Made by a program: the position numbers and the translations under genes. DNA of 64,000 nucleotides from assembly GCA_012719135.1 (NCBI GenBank), contig JAAYAW010000070.1, forward strand, positions 36,357 through 100,356, read 5' to 3'. The notes below the pieces were generated by a model. It was given only the letters and a program-made list of their open reading frames with translations, searched no databases and was not told the DNA's origin. The stretch is from Chloroflexota bacterium. Its GTDB lineage: Bacteria; Chloroflexota; Anaerolineae; UBA1429. Positions 40,299 through 50,489 of the stretch are shown piece after piece (the stretch's first letter is position 1; each line of letters opens with the position of its first letter).

Positions 40299-41092
40299 TC
40301 CTGGACGATCTCGTGGCGCGCTCGCGCCAGCGCGTGGCGGCGGCAAAGGAGGTGGAGCCACTGGAGGCGCTGAGCGAGCGCGCGCACAACGCGCCCCCCG
40401 TTGATCGGTCGTTTGTTGATGCACTGCGCGGGCCCGGGACATCACTCATCGCCGAGATCAAACGCGCCTCGCCATCGCGCGGCACGCTGAACGGCAATCT
40501 GAATCCCGCTGAACAGGCGTGCCTCTACGCTCGCGCCGGCGCGGACGCCGTCTCGGTCCTGACCGAGCCTTCGCGGTTTCTGGGGAGCCTCGCCGATCTC
40601 GTCGATGCGCATGGGGCGCTGTCCACGGCTGGCTTTTACACACCGCTGCTGCGCAAGGATTTCATCGTAGAGAGCTACCAGCTGTTCGAGGCGCGTCTTG
40701 CGGGGGCGGCAGCAGTCCTTCTGATCGTCAGCGCACTAGAGCGGGCCCAGCTGCGCCTGCTCTACGATCGTGCGGTGGCCCTGGAGCTCACGCCGCTGGT
40801 CGAAGTCCACAACAAAGCCGAGGCGCGCGCCGTCGCGGCTCTGGATCCGATAGCCGTCGGCATCAACAACCGTAACCTGCGCACCTTTCGCGTCGATATC
40901 GAAACCACCGCTCGGCTACGCTCGCTGCTGCCACCGCAGGCGCTTGTCGTAACCGAGAGCGGCATACACAGCCCGGAACAGGTTCACCGCCTGGCGGCGA
41001 TCGGAGTCGATGCGGTGCTGGTGGGCGAGGCTCTCGTCACCGCGCCGGATGTGAGTGCAGCGGTGCGTGCCCTCAAAGAGGCTGGGCGGTGA
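40295..41092 (+). CDS. trpC: Indole-3-glycerol phosphate synthase
   Basis: IAEIKRASPSRG, LLRKDFIVESYQL, LVEVHNKAEA, VGINNRNLRTFRVD, VTESGI. Confidence 0.97.
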   Translation: MILDDLVARSRQRVAAAKEVEPLEALSERAHNAPPVDRSFVDALRGPGTSLIAEIKRASPSRGTLNGNLNPAEQACLYARAGADAVSVLTEPSRFLGSLADLVDAHGALSTAGFYTPLLRKDFIVESYQLFEARLAGAAAVLLIVSALERAQLRLLYDRAVALELTPLVEVHNKAEARAVAALDPIAVGINNRNLRTFRVDIETTARLRSLLPPQALVVTESGIHSPEQVHRLAAIGVDAVLVGEALVTAPDVSAAVRALKEAGR

Positions 41093-41742
41093 CCGCCATC
41101 AAGATCTGCGGCATCACTCGCGTTCAGGACGCTCTGCTGGCCGCCGCCAGTGGCGCAGACCTCCTGGGCCTGAATTTCTACGCGCCCAGCCCGCGATACC
41201 TCCGCCCGGAGCGCGCTGCAGAGATCGTGCAGGCGCTCAGGGCAGTCTATCCCTCGGGCACAGGCCCGTTGCTGGTGGGCGTGTTCGTGAACGCGCCCGC
41301 CGACCACGTCCAGAGGGTGTGCGAGCGCTGCGGCCTGGACCTTGCGCAGCTCCACGGCGACGAATCGCCCGAGTACGCCCACGAATTGGGCCTGCCCTAC
41401 ATCGTGGGCAGGCGCGTTGGACGCCCGGGAGCCCTGGAAGGACTCGATCGCTATGCGCCGTGGGCCTTCCTCCTGGACAGCTATGACCTCAAGCGGCCCG
41501 GCGGATCCGGCGCCGCCTGGCGCTGGACCGACATGCGCGTCGCCCTGCCCCGGCGTAGCCGCCTGATCCTAGCCGGCGGCCTCGTCCCGGAGAACGTGCA
41601 GACGGGACTTGGAGCCGTACGCCCCTGGGGAGTGGACGTGTCCTCAGGGGTGGAGAGCAGCCCCGGAGTCAAGGACCCAGGGCGGGTTGTCGACTTTATC
41701 GAACGAGTCAAGGAGTACGATCGGCATGACCCAGCCAACTGA
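41089..41742 (+). CDS. trpF: Phosphoribosylanthranilate isomerase
   Basis: [49 protein letters not shown] start. Confidence 0.95.
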   Translation: MTAIKICGITRVQDALLAAASGADLLGLNFYAPSPRYLRPERAAEIVQALRAVYPSGTGPLLVGVFVNAPADHVQRVCERCGLDLAQLHGDESPEYAHELGLPYIVGRRVGRPGALEGLDRYAPWAFLLDSYDLKRPGGSGAAWRWTDMRVALPRRSRLILAGGLVPENVQTGLGAVRPWGVDVSSGVESSPGVKDPGRVVDFIERVKEYDRHDPAN

Positions 41743-42946
41743 TCGCGCCTGGCGCGGATTGCCCGATTCCCGTGGCTACTATGGTGCCTACGGCGGACGC
41801 TACGTGCCTGAGACGCTCATTGGACCGCTGCAGGATCTGGAGTACGCCTATAGGGCGCTGCGCGCCAGCGCGACCTTTCAGACCGACCTGGCTGAGCTCC
41901 TGCGCGACTATGTCGGGCGACCCACGCCTCTCACCGAGGCTCGGCGTCTCTCCGCTGCCTGCGGTGGTGCTCGGATCTGGCTGAAACGGGAGGACCTGGC
42001 GCACACCGGGGCCCACAAGATCAACAACGCTCTCGGCCAGGCCTTGATCGCTCGCGCCATGGGCAAGCGTCGGATCATTGCCGAGACCGGGGCCGGCCAG
42101 CACGGTGTCGCTTCGGCGACCGTGGCGGCTCTGCTGGGCATGACCTGCGTGGTCTATATGGGGACGGAGGACATGGCCCGCCAGGCGCCCAATGTCGCAC
42201 GCATGCGCCTGCTGGGTGCAGAGGTGCGCCCAGTGGATGTCGGCTCGTGCACGCTCAAAGACGCCATCAACGAGGCCCTGCGGGATTGGGCTGCCAATGT
42301 CACGGACAGCCACTATCTGTTGGGCTCGGCTCTCGGCCCTCATCCGTACCCGATGATCGTCCGCGACATGCAAAGCATCATCGGCCGCGAGGCCCGGGCC
42401 CAGAGCCTTGAGCAGATGGGGCGCTTACCCAACGCCCTGATCGCCTGCGTGGGTGGGGGCTCGAACGCTATCGGCCTGTTCCATCCGTTTCTGGACGATC
42501 CCGTGCAGTTGATCGGAGTTGAGGCCGGCGGGCAAGGAATCGAAACGGGACTGCACGCCGCTCGCCTCGCCGACCCGGAGCGCGGCCGTCCCGGCGTGCT
42601 GCAAGGGGTTCACACCTACGTGTTGCAGGACCCCGATGGGCAGATCGCCGCGACGCACTCGATCTCGGCGGGGCTGGACTATGCGGCTATCGGCCCGGAG
42701 CACGCCAACCTGCGCGTCCTGGCGCGCGCCGAGTACACATGGGCGACCGACGAAGCCGCGCTGGAGGCATTCCACGCACTGGCTCGCACCGAAGGGATTC
42801 TGCCAGCCCTGGAATCGAGCCACGCGCTGGCGGAAGCGATCCGACTGGCGCCTCTACATCCTCCGGAGCATATCCTGTTGGTAAACCTATCTGGCCGAGG
42901 CGACAAGGATTTGGACACCATCCTCGCACAGGAGGGACGCCCATGA
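41726..42946 (+). CDS. trpB: Tryptophan synthase beta chain
   Basis: [56 protein letters not shown]. Confidence 0.97.
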   Translation: MTQPTDRAWRGLPDSRGYYGAYGGRYVPETLIGPLQDLEYAYRALRASATFQTDLAELLRDYVGRPTPLTEARRLSAACGGARIWLKREDLAHTGAHKINNALGQALIARAMGKRRIIAETGAGQHGVASATVAALLGMTCVVYMGTEDMARQAPNVARMRLLGAEVRPVDVGSCTLKDAINEALRDWAANVTDSHYLLGSALGPHPYPMIVRDMQSIIGREARAQSLEQMGRLPNALIACVGGGSNAIGLFHPFLDDPVQLIGVEAGGQGIETGLHAARLADPERGRPGVLQGVHTYVLQDPDGQIAATHSISAGLDYAAIGPEHANLRVLARAEYTWATDEAALEAFHALARTEGILPALESSHALAEAIRLAPLHPPEHILLVNLSGRGDKDLDTILAQEGRP

Positions 42947-43755
42947 GCACCCAATCCCGCGGCGCCGAGGCCATCAGCGCCGCATTCCAGAGAGCGGCTG
43001 AGGACCGTCGCACGGAACTCATCACCTATCTGACACTTGGCTACCCCACGCGCGATGCTACGGTGCCGCTCGTACGTGCGCTGGATCAGGGAGGCTCTGG
43101 AATCATCGAGCTCGGCGTGCCCTTTTCGGACCCGGTGGCCGACGGCCCGCTGATCCAGCGCGCCAGCCACGCGGCGCTGCAGGCCGGCATCACCCCGGCG
43201 GGCTGCCTGGATCTAGCCGCAGAGATCCGTGCGGCGGGCGTCCGGCAGCCGTTGATCCTCATGGGATACTATAACCCGATCCTGGCACACGGCCCGGCAC
43301 AATACGTGCAGCATTGCGTCGATGTCGGCGTAGACGGACTAATCGTCCCCGATCTGCCGCCAGAGGAGGCCTCCTCACTGCAGAGCGCCTGCGACGCCAC
43401 AGGGGTCGCCTTGATCTACCTCATCGCCCCCACCAGCAGCCCCGAGCGGCAGGCCATCATCGCGGCGCGTACCTCTGGCTTTCTGTACGTTGTGTCGCGA
43501 CTGGGCACGACCGGGCGTGGCACGTTGCCACTGGATACGCTGCGGACCCAGATCACGGCGCTGCGTCCCCTCGCGCGAACGCCGATCGCGGTCGGCTTTG
43601 GCATCTCGACGGCGCAGCAGGCACGCGCCGTGGCCGACACCGGCGCTGATGGCGTCATCGTGGGAAGCGCCGTGGTGGAACGGGCAGCGGAGGGGCCTGA
43701 CGCGCTGGAGCGCTTTACGGCCGAGCTCAGTGCCGCGCTGGCTGGCCCCCAATAG
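42943..43755 (+). CDS. trpA: Tryptophan synthase alpha chain
   Basis: [67 protein letters not shown]. Confidence 0.97.
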   Translation: MSTQSRGAEAISAAFQRAAEDRRTELITYLTLGYPTRDATVPLVRALDQGGSGIIELGVPFSDPVADGPLIQRASHAALQAGITPAGCLDLAAEIRAAGVRQPLILMGYYNPILAHGPAQYVQHCVDVGVDGLIVPDLPPEEASSLQSACDATGVALIYLIAPTSSPERQAIIAARTSGFLYVVSRLGTTGRGTLPLDTLRTQITALRPLARTPIAVGFGISTAQQARAVADTGADGVIVGSAVVERAAEGPDALERFTAELSAALAGPQ

Positions 43756-43794
43756 CAGGAGCGCCGGCTTGCGTTGATGCATCGAAACGAACAT

Positions 43795-43822
43795 ACGGCC
43801 CTGACCACGTGGTCAGGGCCGT
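43795..43822. terminator. Bidirectional terminator between trpA and ferredoxin
   Basis: 28-nt perfect inverted repeat acggccctgaccacgtggtcagggccgt. Confidence 0.75.
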
Positions 43823-43856
43823 TGTAGTTCAGACTGAGACAGGCCTGATGGCCAGC

Positions 43857-44081
43857 CTAGCCGACGTGGATGATCTCGACGGGGCAGCTATCCGCACCGT
43901 CTGTCGCGCAGTCTTCGAGATCATCGGGAATCTCACCGGTGGCGAGATCGCCATTCACCTGATACTCCGTGGCGATGCAGGAGAGCCCGTCGTCATCGCT
44001 CTCGGCAAAGACGTCCGGGCAGCTCGACCAGCAAGCCCCGCAGGAAATGCATTCGTCACGATCGATCGTCACCTTGACCAT
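43857..44081 (-). CDS. Small ferredoxin
   Basis: MVKVTIDRDECISCGACWSSCPDVF...DSCPVEIIHV. Confidence 0.9.
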   Translation of the reverse strand: MVKVTIDRDECISCGACWSSCPDVFAESDDDGLSCIATEYQVNGDLATGEIPDDLEDCATDGADSCPVEIIHVG

Positions 44082-44341
44082 CAGCGTTCTCCTTGTGCAC
44101 GTTTCTGACCTGCCATCGGTTGGCTAGCCTACGGGCCGTATGATACTACAAGCGCCCGTCAAGCACAATACAGCTCGCCACGTAGCCATGGCTCTACTCG
44201 AGCGGCGACAGCAGCGCGGAGGAAGGGACCGTGCACCCGCGTGCGCTGATGACCAACGCTGTGGGCAGAGCACTTGCCGAATGCGAGCCCACGCACTAGA
44301 CTAGCCTCAATCTGTGCCTGCCGATAAATGAGAGGAGTAAC

Positions 44342-45880
44342 ATGGCCTATCTGATGGGGATCGACGTCGGGACAAGCGGCACCAAGACGCTGCTGATCAA
44401 CGACAACGGCGACGTGGTGGCGAGCGCCATGAGCGAGTATCCGATGTATACGCCGCGTCCGCTGTGGGCCGAGCAAGATCCGGAGGACTGGTGGCGAGCG
44501 GCCATTCTCACCATCCGACAGGTTCTGCAGCAGTCCGGAATCGATCCCTCGGAGATCGCCGGAATCGGCCTGACCGGCCAGATGCACGGCCTGGTGATGC
44601 TGGACGCCGATGGCGAGGTCCTCCGCCCCTGCATCTTGTGGAACGATCAACGAACGGCCGCTCAGTGCGACTGGATCATGAACACGGTGGGGCGCGAGCG
44701 CTTCCTGGATCTCACCCTCAATCGTGCCCTGCCCGGCTTTACGGCTCCCAAGATCGTCTGGATGCGCGACAACGAGCCAGAGCTCTACGCCAAGGCCGCC
44801 AAGGTTTTGCTGCCCAAGGACTATCTGCGCTATCGCCTGACGGGCGTGTACGCGACCGAGGTCTCCGACGCCTCCGGAACGGTGCTGCTGGACGTTCAGA
44901 ACCGCCGCTGGAGCGAAGAGGTGCTTTCCGCCCTGGAGATCCCCACCGAATGGATGCCCGAGTGCGTGGAGTCCATCGTGATCACGGGCACCGTGACGCC
45001 TCAGGTCGCCGAGGCGACCGGCCTAAAGGCCGGGACCCCGGTGGTGGGAGGCGGAGGGGATCAAGCGGCGAGCGCTGTGGGCACTGGCGTGGTTGAGCCC
45101 GGCCTCGTGTCCGTCACCATGGGAACCTCGGGCGTCGTCTTCGCCTACACGGACAGCCCGAGCCGCGATCCGGAAGGGCGACTGCATACCTTCTGCCATG
45201 CCGTACCGGACAAGTGGCACGTCATGGGCGTCACGCTTTCGGCTGGAGGTTCCTTCCGCTGGTTCCGAGACACGCTTGGGGCCTCCGAGCGTGCCGTCGC
45301 CCACCTCAGCCACGTAGACCCGTACGTGATACTCACCTCCGAGGCCCAGCAGGCTCCGGCCGGGAGCGAGGGGCTGCTCTTCCTCCCCTATCTAACGGGC
45401 GAGCGCACCCCTTATGCCGACCCAGACGCTCGCGGCGCCTTTGTCGGGCTGACGCTGCGGCATGACAAGCGCCACATGGTCCGCTCTGTGCTGGAGGGCG
45501 TAGCCTACAGCCTGCGGGATTGCGTAGAGCTCTTCCGGGATCTGAACGTCCCGATCCAGCAGGTGCGGGCGGTAGGCGGCGGCGCACGCAGCGACGTCTG
45601 GAGACAGATCATGGCCGACGTATTCGGCACCGAGATGGTGACGATCAACGTTACCGACAGCACCGCCTACGGCGCGGCGCTGCTTGCGGGCGTGGGCTCC
45701 AACGTCTACGGCTCTGTTCCGGAGGCCTGCCAGGCCAGCATACGGATCACCGATCGAATCGAGCCCATCGCGGCGAACCAGTCGATCTACAACGAGTACT
45801 ATCCGGTCTACCGGACGCTGTACCACGCGCTGGAGCCTGCGTTCTCGTCGATCTCTGCTACCGATCAGGGGAACGCCTAG
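44342..45880 (+). CDS. xylB: Xylulokinase (FGGY family)
   Basis: LMGIDVGTSGTKTLLIN, GIGLTGQMHGLVMLD, RPCILWNDQRT, VVGGGGDQAASAVGTG, VRAVGGGARSDVWRQIMADVF. Confidence 0.93.
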   Translation: MAYLMGIDVGTSGTKTLLINDNGDVVASAMSEYPMYTPRPLWAEQDPEDWWRAAILTIRQVLQQSGIDPSEIAGIGLTGQMHGLVMLDADGEVLRPCILWNDQRTAAQCDWIMNTVGRERFLDLTLNRALPGFTAPKIVWMRDNEPELYAKAAKVLLPKDYLRYRLTGVYATEVSDASGTVLLDVQNRRWSEEVLSALEIPTEWMPECVESIVITGTVTPQVAEATGLKAGTPVVGGGGDQAASAVGTGVVEPGLVSVTMGTSGVVFAYTDSPSRDPEGRLHTFCHAVPDKWHVMGVTLSAGGSFRWFRDTLGASERAVAHLSHVDPYVILTSEAQQAPAGSEGLLFLPYLTGERTPYADPDARGAFVGLTLRHDKRHMVRSVLEGVAYSLRDCVELFRDLNVPIQQVRAVGGGARSDVWRQIMADVFGTEMVTINVTDSTAYGAALLAGVGSNVYGSVPEACQASIRITDRIEPIAANQSIYNEYYPVYRTLYHALEPAFSSISATDQGNA

Positions 45881-47502
45881 TGACCACAGGCGCCGGCCCC
45901 CGGCGCATGGATGCCGGCCGCCGCTCGGTGGTTGCCGGCATGAACGGAGCGGTCGCCACCAGCCAGCCGCTGGCGGCGCAAGCCGGCCTGAGCGTGCTGC
46001 AGGCTGGCGGGAATGCCGTTGATGCCGCTTTGGCGGCCGCGGCGACCCTCAACGTCGTCGAGCCCATGAGCACCGGGCTCGGCGGCGACGTCTTTGCACT
46101 CGTCTACCTGGCCGCGGACCGTCGTGTATATGCCCTGAATGGAAGCGGCCGCGCCCCGTGGAGTGCTACGCCGGAGATCTTTGCCCTTCGCGGGCTCCAT
46201 GCGGTCCCCGAGCGCGGAATCCTCTCTGTGACGGTTCCTGGAGCCCCTGCCGCCTGGTGTGATCTCTCCGCCCGATTCGGACGGCTCCCCCTGGAGCGTG
46301 TGCTGGCTCCCGCCATAGGCTATGCTGAGCAGGGCTACCCCGTCTCGGAGTATATCAGCCACCTGTGGGAAGTGAGCGAACCGCTTCTGCAGCGAGATCC
46401 CGAAAGCGCCCGGGTGTATCTTCCGGGCGGGCACGCACCCCGCCCCGGGGAGGTGGTGGCGCTCCCCGACCTCGCGAGCACGCTGCGGTTACTGGCCACG
46501 CAAGGGACCGCTCCCTTCTACCAGGGCCAGGTAGCCCACAGCATTGCGTCGCGATCGGCAGAGTTGGGAGGGCTTCTCTCTTCGCAGGACCTCGCCGACC
46601 ATCGCTCGACGTGGGTTGAGCCGATCTCTACGCTCTATCGCGGCTACCGCGTGTGGGAATGCCCCCCCAATGCCCAGGGAGTCGCCACACTACTGGCTCT
46701 CAGTATCCTCAGCCATGACGATCTGGCCGCGATGCCCTTCTACCACGCGGCCACCGCACACCTCAAGATGGAAGCCATCAAACTGGCGATGGTGGACGCC
46801 GCGCGCTTCGTCGCCGATCCCGCCATGGCGAGCGTCCCTGTTGAGCAACTCCTGTCCGAGGCGTATGCCTCCCAGCGACGGGCTCTGATATCGGCCGATC
46901 GGGCGATCGCTCTGCCGGCGCCCTGGAAGCTGCCCGGCCCCTCGGACACTGTATACCTCGCCGCGGCGGACGGCCAAGGCAACGCCTGCTCCTTCATCAG
47001 CAGCCTGTACCGCGGCTTTGGCTCCGGCATTACGGTGCCGGGCACCGGCATCACGCTGCAGAACCGGGGGCGCCTGTTCAACCTGGATCCGGCGCACCCG
47101 AACTGCCTCGCACCACACAAGCGCCCCTACCACACCATCATCCCAGCCATGGTCACTCGGGAGGACCGGCTGGCGCTGTGCTTTGGCGTGATGGGCGGGC
47201 ACATGCAGCCGCAGGGCCAAGTACAGGTTTTGTGTAATATGCTCGATCATGGCATGTCGCCACAGCAGGCGCTGGACGCACCGCGTTTCTTTTACCATGT
47301 GGGTGAGGGTCAGGGTGCCACCTTCTCCATTGAGCCATACTATGGCGAGGAGGTGCTCGCCTCCCTGCGAGTGCGCGGCCACGTGATCAGCGACGAGGCG
47401 AGCACCTACGGAGGCGGAGAGGTCATCATGGTGGACCCACAGAGCGGAGCGCTGCTGGCGGGCGCCGAGCCCCGCAATGACAGCACAGCCGTCGCATACT
47501 GA
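45880..47502 (+). CDS. Gamma-glutamyltransferase family protein
   Basis: MNGAVATSQPLAAQAGLSVLQAGGNAVDAALA, STGLGGDVFALVY, DTVYLAAADGQGNACSFISS, FGSGITVPGTGITLQNRG; GTG start overlapping xylB stop. Confidence 0.9.
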   Translation: MTTGAGPRRMDAGRRSVVAGMNGAVATSQPLAAQAGLSVLQAGGNAVDAALAAAATLNVVEPMSTGLGGDVFALVYLAADRRVYALNGSGRAPWSATPEIFALRGLHAVPERGILSVTVPGAPAAWCDLSARFGRLPLERVLAPAIGYAEQGYPVSEYISHLWEVSEPLLQRDPESARVYLPGGHAPRPGEVVALPDLASTLRLLATQGTAPFYQGQVAHSIASRSAELGGLLSSQDLADHRSTWVEPISTLYRGYRVWECPPNAQGVATLLALSILSHDDLAAMPFYHAATAHLKMEAIKLAMVDAARFVADPAMASVPVEQLLSEAYASQRRALISADRAIALPAPWKLPGPSDTVYLAAADGQGNACSFISSLYRGFGSGITVPGTGITLQNRGRLFNLDPAHPNCLAPHKRPYHTIIPAMVTREDRLALCFGVMGGHMQPQGQVQVLCNMLDHGMSPQQALDAPRFFYHVGEGQGATFSIEPYYGEEVLASLRVRGHVISDEASTYGGGEVIMVDPQSGALLAGAEPRNDSTAVAY

Positions 47503-47528
47503 ACCATCGCGAGAGGGGAGCACGCAGA

Positions 47529-48575
47529 ATGGCGAACACGATTCGCATCGGGATCATCGGAACGGGCGGAATTGCCACGGCAGCACACATACCCGGCTAC
47601 CGCGCGCTGGAGGACGTGGAGATCGCGGCGCTGTGCGATGTCGTACCAGGGCGCGCTGCACAGGTGGCCACTGATATCCCTGGCGCCAGAGCCTACGTCG
47701 ACTATCGCGAGATGCTCGCCAAAGAGGAACTGGATGCCGTCTCTGTCACCACGCCGAATTCGGCGCACCGGGAAGCCACAGTAGCGGCCTTTGAGGCCGG
47801 CCTCCACGTACTCTGTGAGAAACCGATCGCCATGAGCCTGGCCGAAGGCCAGGAGATGGCCGAAGCGGCCCGCAAGGCCGGCAAGCTGCTCCAGATCGGC
47901 GTACACATGCGGTTCGAGGCGGAGGCGATGGCCCTGCGAAGGATCGTGGAAGCCGGTGACATGGGCCGCATCTACCACGGAGAGGCGACGTATATGCGCC
48001 GCAGAGGCATACCCACTTGGGGCGTCTTTACGCAAAGCAAGTTCCAGGGAGGCGGCGCGCTGATCGATATCGGCGTCCACGCGCTGGATCGCGCTCTCTG
48101 GCTGATGGGAAACCCAAAGCCGGTGGCCGTGATGGGCATGACGTATGCCAACTTTGGCAAGCGCAGAGATCTGGCCACTCCCCGTGGCCTGTGGGATGTG
48201 GACAAGTTCGACGTGGATGACATGGGCGTCGCCCTCATCCGCTTTGAGGATGGTGCCTCCCTGATACTCAGAGCCTGCTGGGCCGCTCACATCGAAGGCA
48301 ACATCATCGGGACGCGCATCCTCGGAACTGAGGGAGGGGCGCACATGTCCCCCCTGTGCATCTACAGAGACATGCACGGCAGCATGGTGGATGTCAGCCC
48401 AACCGGCCTGGTTCCGGTGGACGGGCATACGGCGGAGATCGCACATTTCGTACAGTGCATTCGCGGCAAGGCGGAGTGCATGGTGCCAGTGGAGCAGGTA
48501 CTGGACGTCCAGGCCATCCTGGACGCAATCTATCTCTCCTCCAGCACCGGTCGAGAGGTACGCCTGGATGCGTGA
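47529..48575 (+). CDS. Gfo/Idh/MocA family oxidoreductase
   Basis: RIGIIGTGGIATAAHIPGY, HVLCEKPIAMSLAEGQEM, GGALIDIGVHALDRALWLMG. Confidence 0.92.
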   Translation: MANTIRIGIIGTGGIATAAHIPGYRALEDVEIAALCDVVPGRAAQVATDIPGARAYVDYREMLAKEELDAVSVTTPNSAHREATVAAFEAGLHVLCEKPIAMSLAEGQEMAEAARKAGKLLQIGVHMRFEAEAMALRRIVEAGDMGRIYHGEATYMRRRGIPTWGVFTQSKFQGGGALIDIGVHALDRALWLMGNPKPVAVMGMTYANFGKRRDLATPRGLWDVDKFDVDDMGVALIRFEDGASLILRACWAAHIEGNIIGTRILGTEGGAHMSPLCIYRDMHGSMVDVSPTGLVPVDGHTAEIAHFVQCIRGKAECMVPVEQVLDVQAILDAIYLSSSTGREVRLDA

Positions 48576-48591
48576 GTCAGGCTGCTGAGAT

Positions 48592-49272
48592 ATGCCTCAA
48601 CGCATGCATGCCCTGGAGCGCGGCTCCCACAGCCGGATGGACGCAGAGGACCATGGACTGCCCTTTTCCAACCGGTTCGCCTTGGAAAGCCGCCCCCGCC
48701 GCATCGGCCCGCTCAGACTGCGTCCAGGGCGGATATCCTACGGGCTGTGCGGTGGCATGTGCTACGCCGCGCTCGACTACTACCACGCTGGCGTTCCTGC
48801 ACCCGCAATGGTAACCGCACCGCGGTGGGGCACGACGATGCACCGCTACCTGGTGCGACGACAACTGGATAGCTGGCGGTGCCTGCTGGTGCCCCTCCGC
48901 ACGCTTTGTTGGATGGCCCTGCCGGACGAGGCCGTGGCTCGCGCCACACTCCGGCGCCAACTGCCCCGCCTGCTCGCCCTGCTCAAGCGAGGTGAGCCCG
49001 CCGTCATCCTGCTCGTACGCGTACGGCTGGGCGACCCCACCATCAACCACCAGGTGGTGGTCACGGGCTATGACTACGAGCGCAAAGGGGCGCGGGTCAG
49101 GCTCTTTCTCTACGACCCCAACCATCGTGGCGAGGTGACGCTGGATCTGAACGCCTGCCCAACGGACGCGGCTCTGGAAGCCTCCCAGTCCACAGGTGAG
49201 CGGGTTCGAGGCTTTTTCCTGTTGCCATACCGCCCCAGAACGCGCCGGCTGCCAGAGCCGGACACGATCTGA
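48592..49272 (+). CDS. Hypothetical protein, papain-like cysteine peptidase-type motifs
   Basis: YGLCGGMCYAALDYY (Cys), INHQVVVTGYDYE (His), LFLYDPNHRGE (Asp/Asn) in the order C-H-D/N. Confidence 0.6.
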   Translation: MPQRMHALERGSHSRMDAEDHGLPFSNRFALESRPRRIGPLRLRPGRISYGLCGGMCYAALDYYHAGVPAPAMVTAPRWGTTMHRYLVRRQLDSWRCLLVPLRTLCWMALPDEAVARATLRRQLPRLLALLKRGEPAVILLVRVRLGDPTINHQVVVTGYDYERKGARVRLFLYDPNHRGEVTLDLNACPTDAALEASQSTGERVRGFFLLPYRPRTRRLPEPDTI

Positions 49273-49295
49273 TCGCTTCCCGGAAAGGTAACGCT

Positions 49296-50348
49296 ATGCC
49301 TGTTGCACGAGTCGATGAGCATGAACTGCTTCGCTTTGCGAGTGCGATCTTTGAGGCCGTGGGTGTCCCCCCGGAGCACGCCCGGGTCGTCGCAGAGAAC
49401 CTGGTGCAGGGAGAGATGCACGGTCTGGCCAGCCACGGCGTCTCGCGACTTCTCAGAGTCTACGCCGAGCGCTTTGCCGGGGGCGGCATCAACCCGCGGC
49501 CGGACATCACCGTGATCCACCAGGATCGTGGTTGTGCCCTCCTCGATGGCGACGACGGACCGGGCGCCGTGGTTGGCCGCCAGGCGATGAGACTCGCCAT
49601 AGAACTGGCGCGCGTGCACGGATCCGGCTGGGTGGCCGTGCGCACCAGTTCTCACTACGGTGCCGCCTTTCTGTTTGCACGCCTCGCGATGCAGGAAGGC
49701 ATGATCGGGTTCTCGAGCACCAATACGGTTGTGCAGGTCGCCCCTTCGGGGGGGCGCCAGAAGATGCTCGGGACGAACCCGATTTGCATAGCGGTGCCAG
49801 GAGGCGAACGCGGGCCCATCATCCTGGACATGGCCACCAGCCAGACGGCGAGGGGTAAGATCCAGGTAGCGGCGATCGACGGCAAGCCGATCCCCCTTGG
49901 ATGGGCGGTGGACAGGGACGATCAGCCCACTACCGACCCTGAGGAGGCTTGGCGACTCTTGCCGCTGGGTGGCTACAAGGGCTACGGCCTCGCCCTTGTG
50001 ATGGAGATCCTGAGCGCGGTGATCGCTGGAGCCATGGTGGGCAATCAGGTGGGGGAGATGTTCAACCACCCGAGCACCCATCAGCGCATCGGTCACATTT
50101 TCGGGGCTCTGGACCTCTCGGCTTTCGGGCCCCTGGAGGGGTTCCGCGCCCGCATGGATGCGCTGGTGGGGTACATCAAGAGCTGCGAACTGGAGGCCGG
50201 CAGCAAGGAAGTGCTGCTGCCAGGTGAACTCGAAGCCCGCGCCGCCGAGCGCGCACGACGCGAGGGGATCCCCCTCTCTGAGGACGTGTACGCCATCATG
50301 GGGCGCCTGGCGAGCGAGTACGGTGTGGCGCCGCTGAGCACACGATAG
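49296..50348 (+). CDS. Malate/L-lactate dehydrogenase (Ldh2 family)
   Basis: GEMHGLASHGVSRL, VRTSSHYGAAFLFARLAM, GTNPICIAVPGGERGPIILDMATSQTARGKI, GYKGYGLALVMEIL. Confidence 0.92.
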   Translation: MPVARVDEHELLRFASAIFEAVGVPPEHARVVAENLVQGEMHGLASHGVSRLLRVYAERFAGGGINPRPDITVIHQDRGCALLDGDDGPGAVVGRQAMRLAIELARVHGSGWVAVRTSSHYGAAFLFARLAMQEGMIGFSSTNTVVQVAPSGGRQKMLGTNPICIAVPGGERGPIILDMATSQTARGKIQVAAIDGKPIPLGWAVDRDDQPTTDPEEAWRLLPLGGYKGYGLALVMEILSAVIAGAMVGNQVGEMFNHPSTHQRIGHIFGALDLSAFGPLEGFRARMDALVGYIKSCELEAGSKEVLLPGELEARAAERARREGIPLSEDVYAIMGRLASEYGVAPLSTR

Positions 50349-50426
50349 CGTTCTCCTGCAGGCGAAGTGGTCTGCCACGGCACGCTCGCATACCTCGACC
50401 TGCCAGCGTCGTTCGCCAAAGCAAGT

Positions 50427-50455
50427 GAGCGGTATGGCACGAGACCATACCGCTC
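50427..50455. terminator. Hairpin between convergent Ldh2 gene and ileS
   Basis: gagcggtatgg-cacgaga-ccataccgctc. Confidence 0.6.
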
Positions 50456-50489
50456 AGAGTCCTGCGATATTCGATCAAGACAATGCGGT

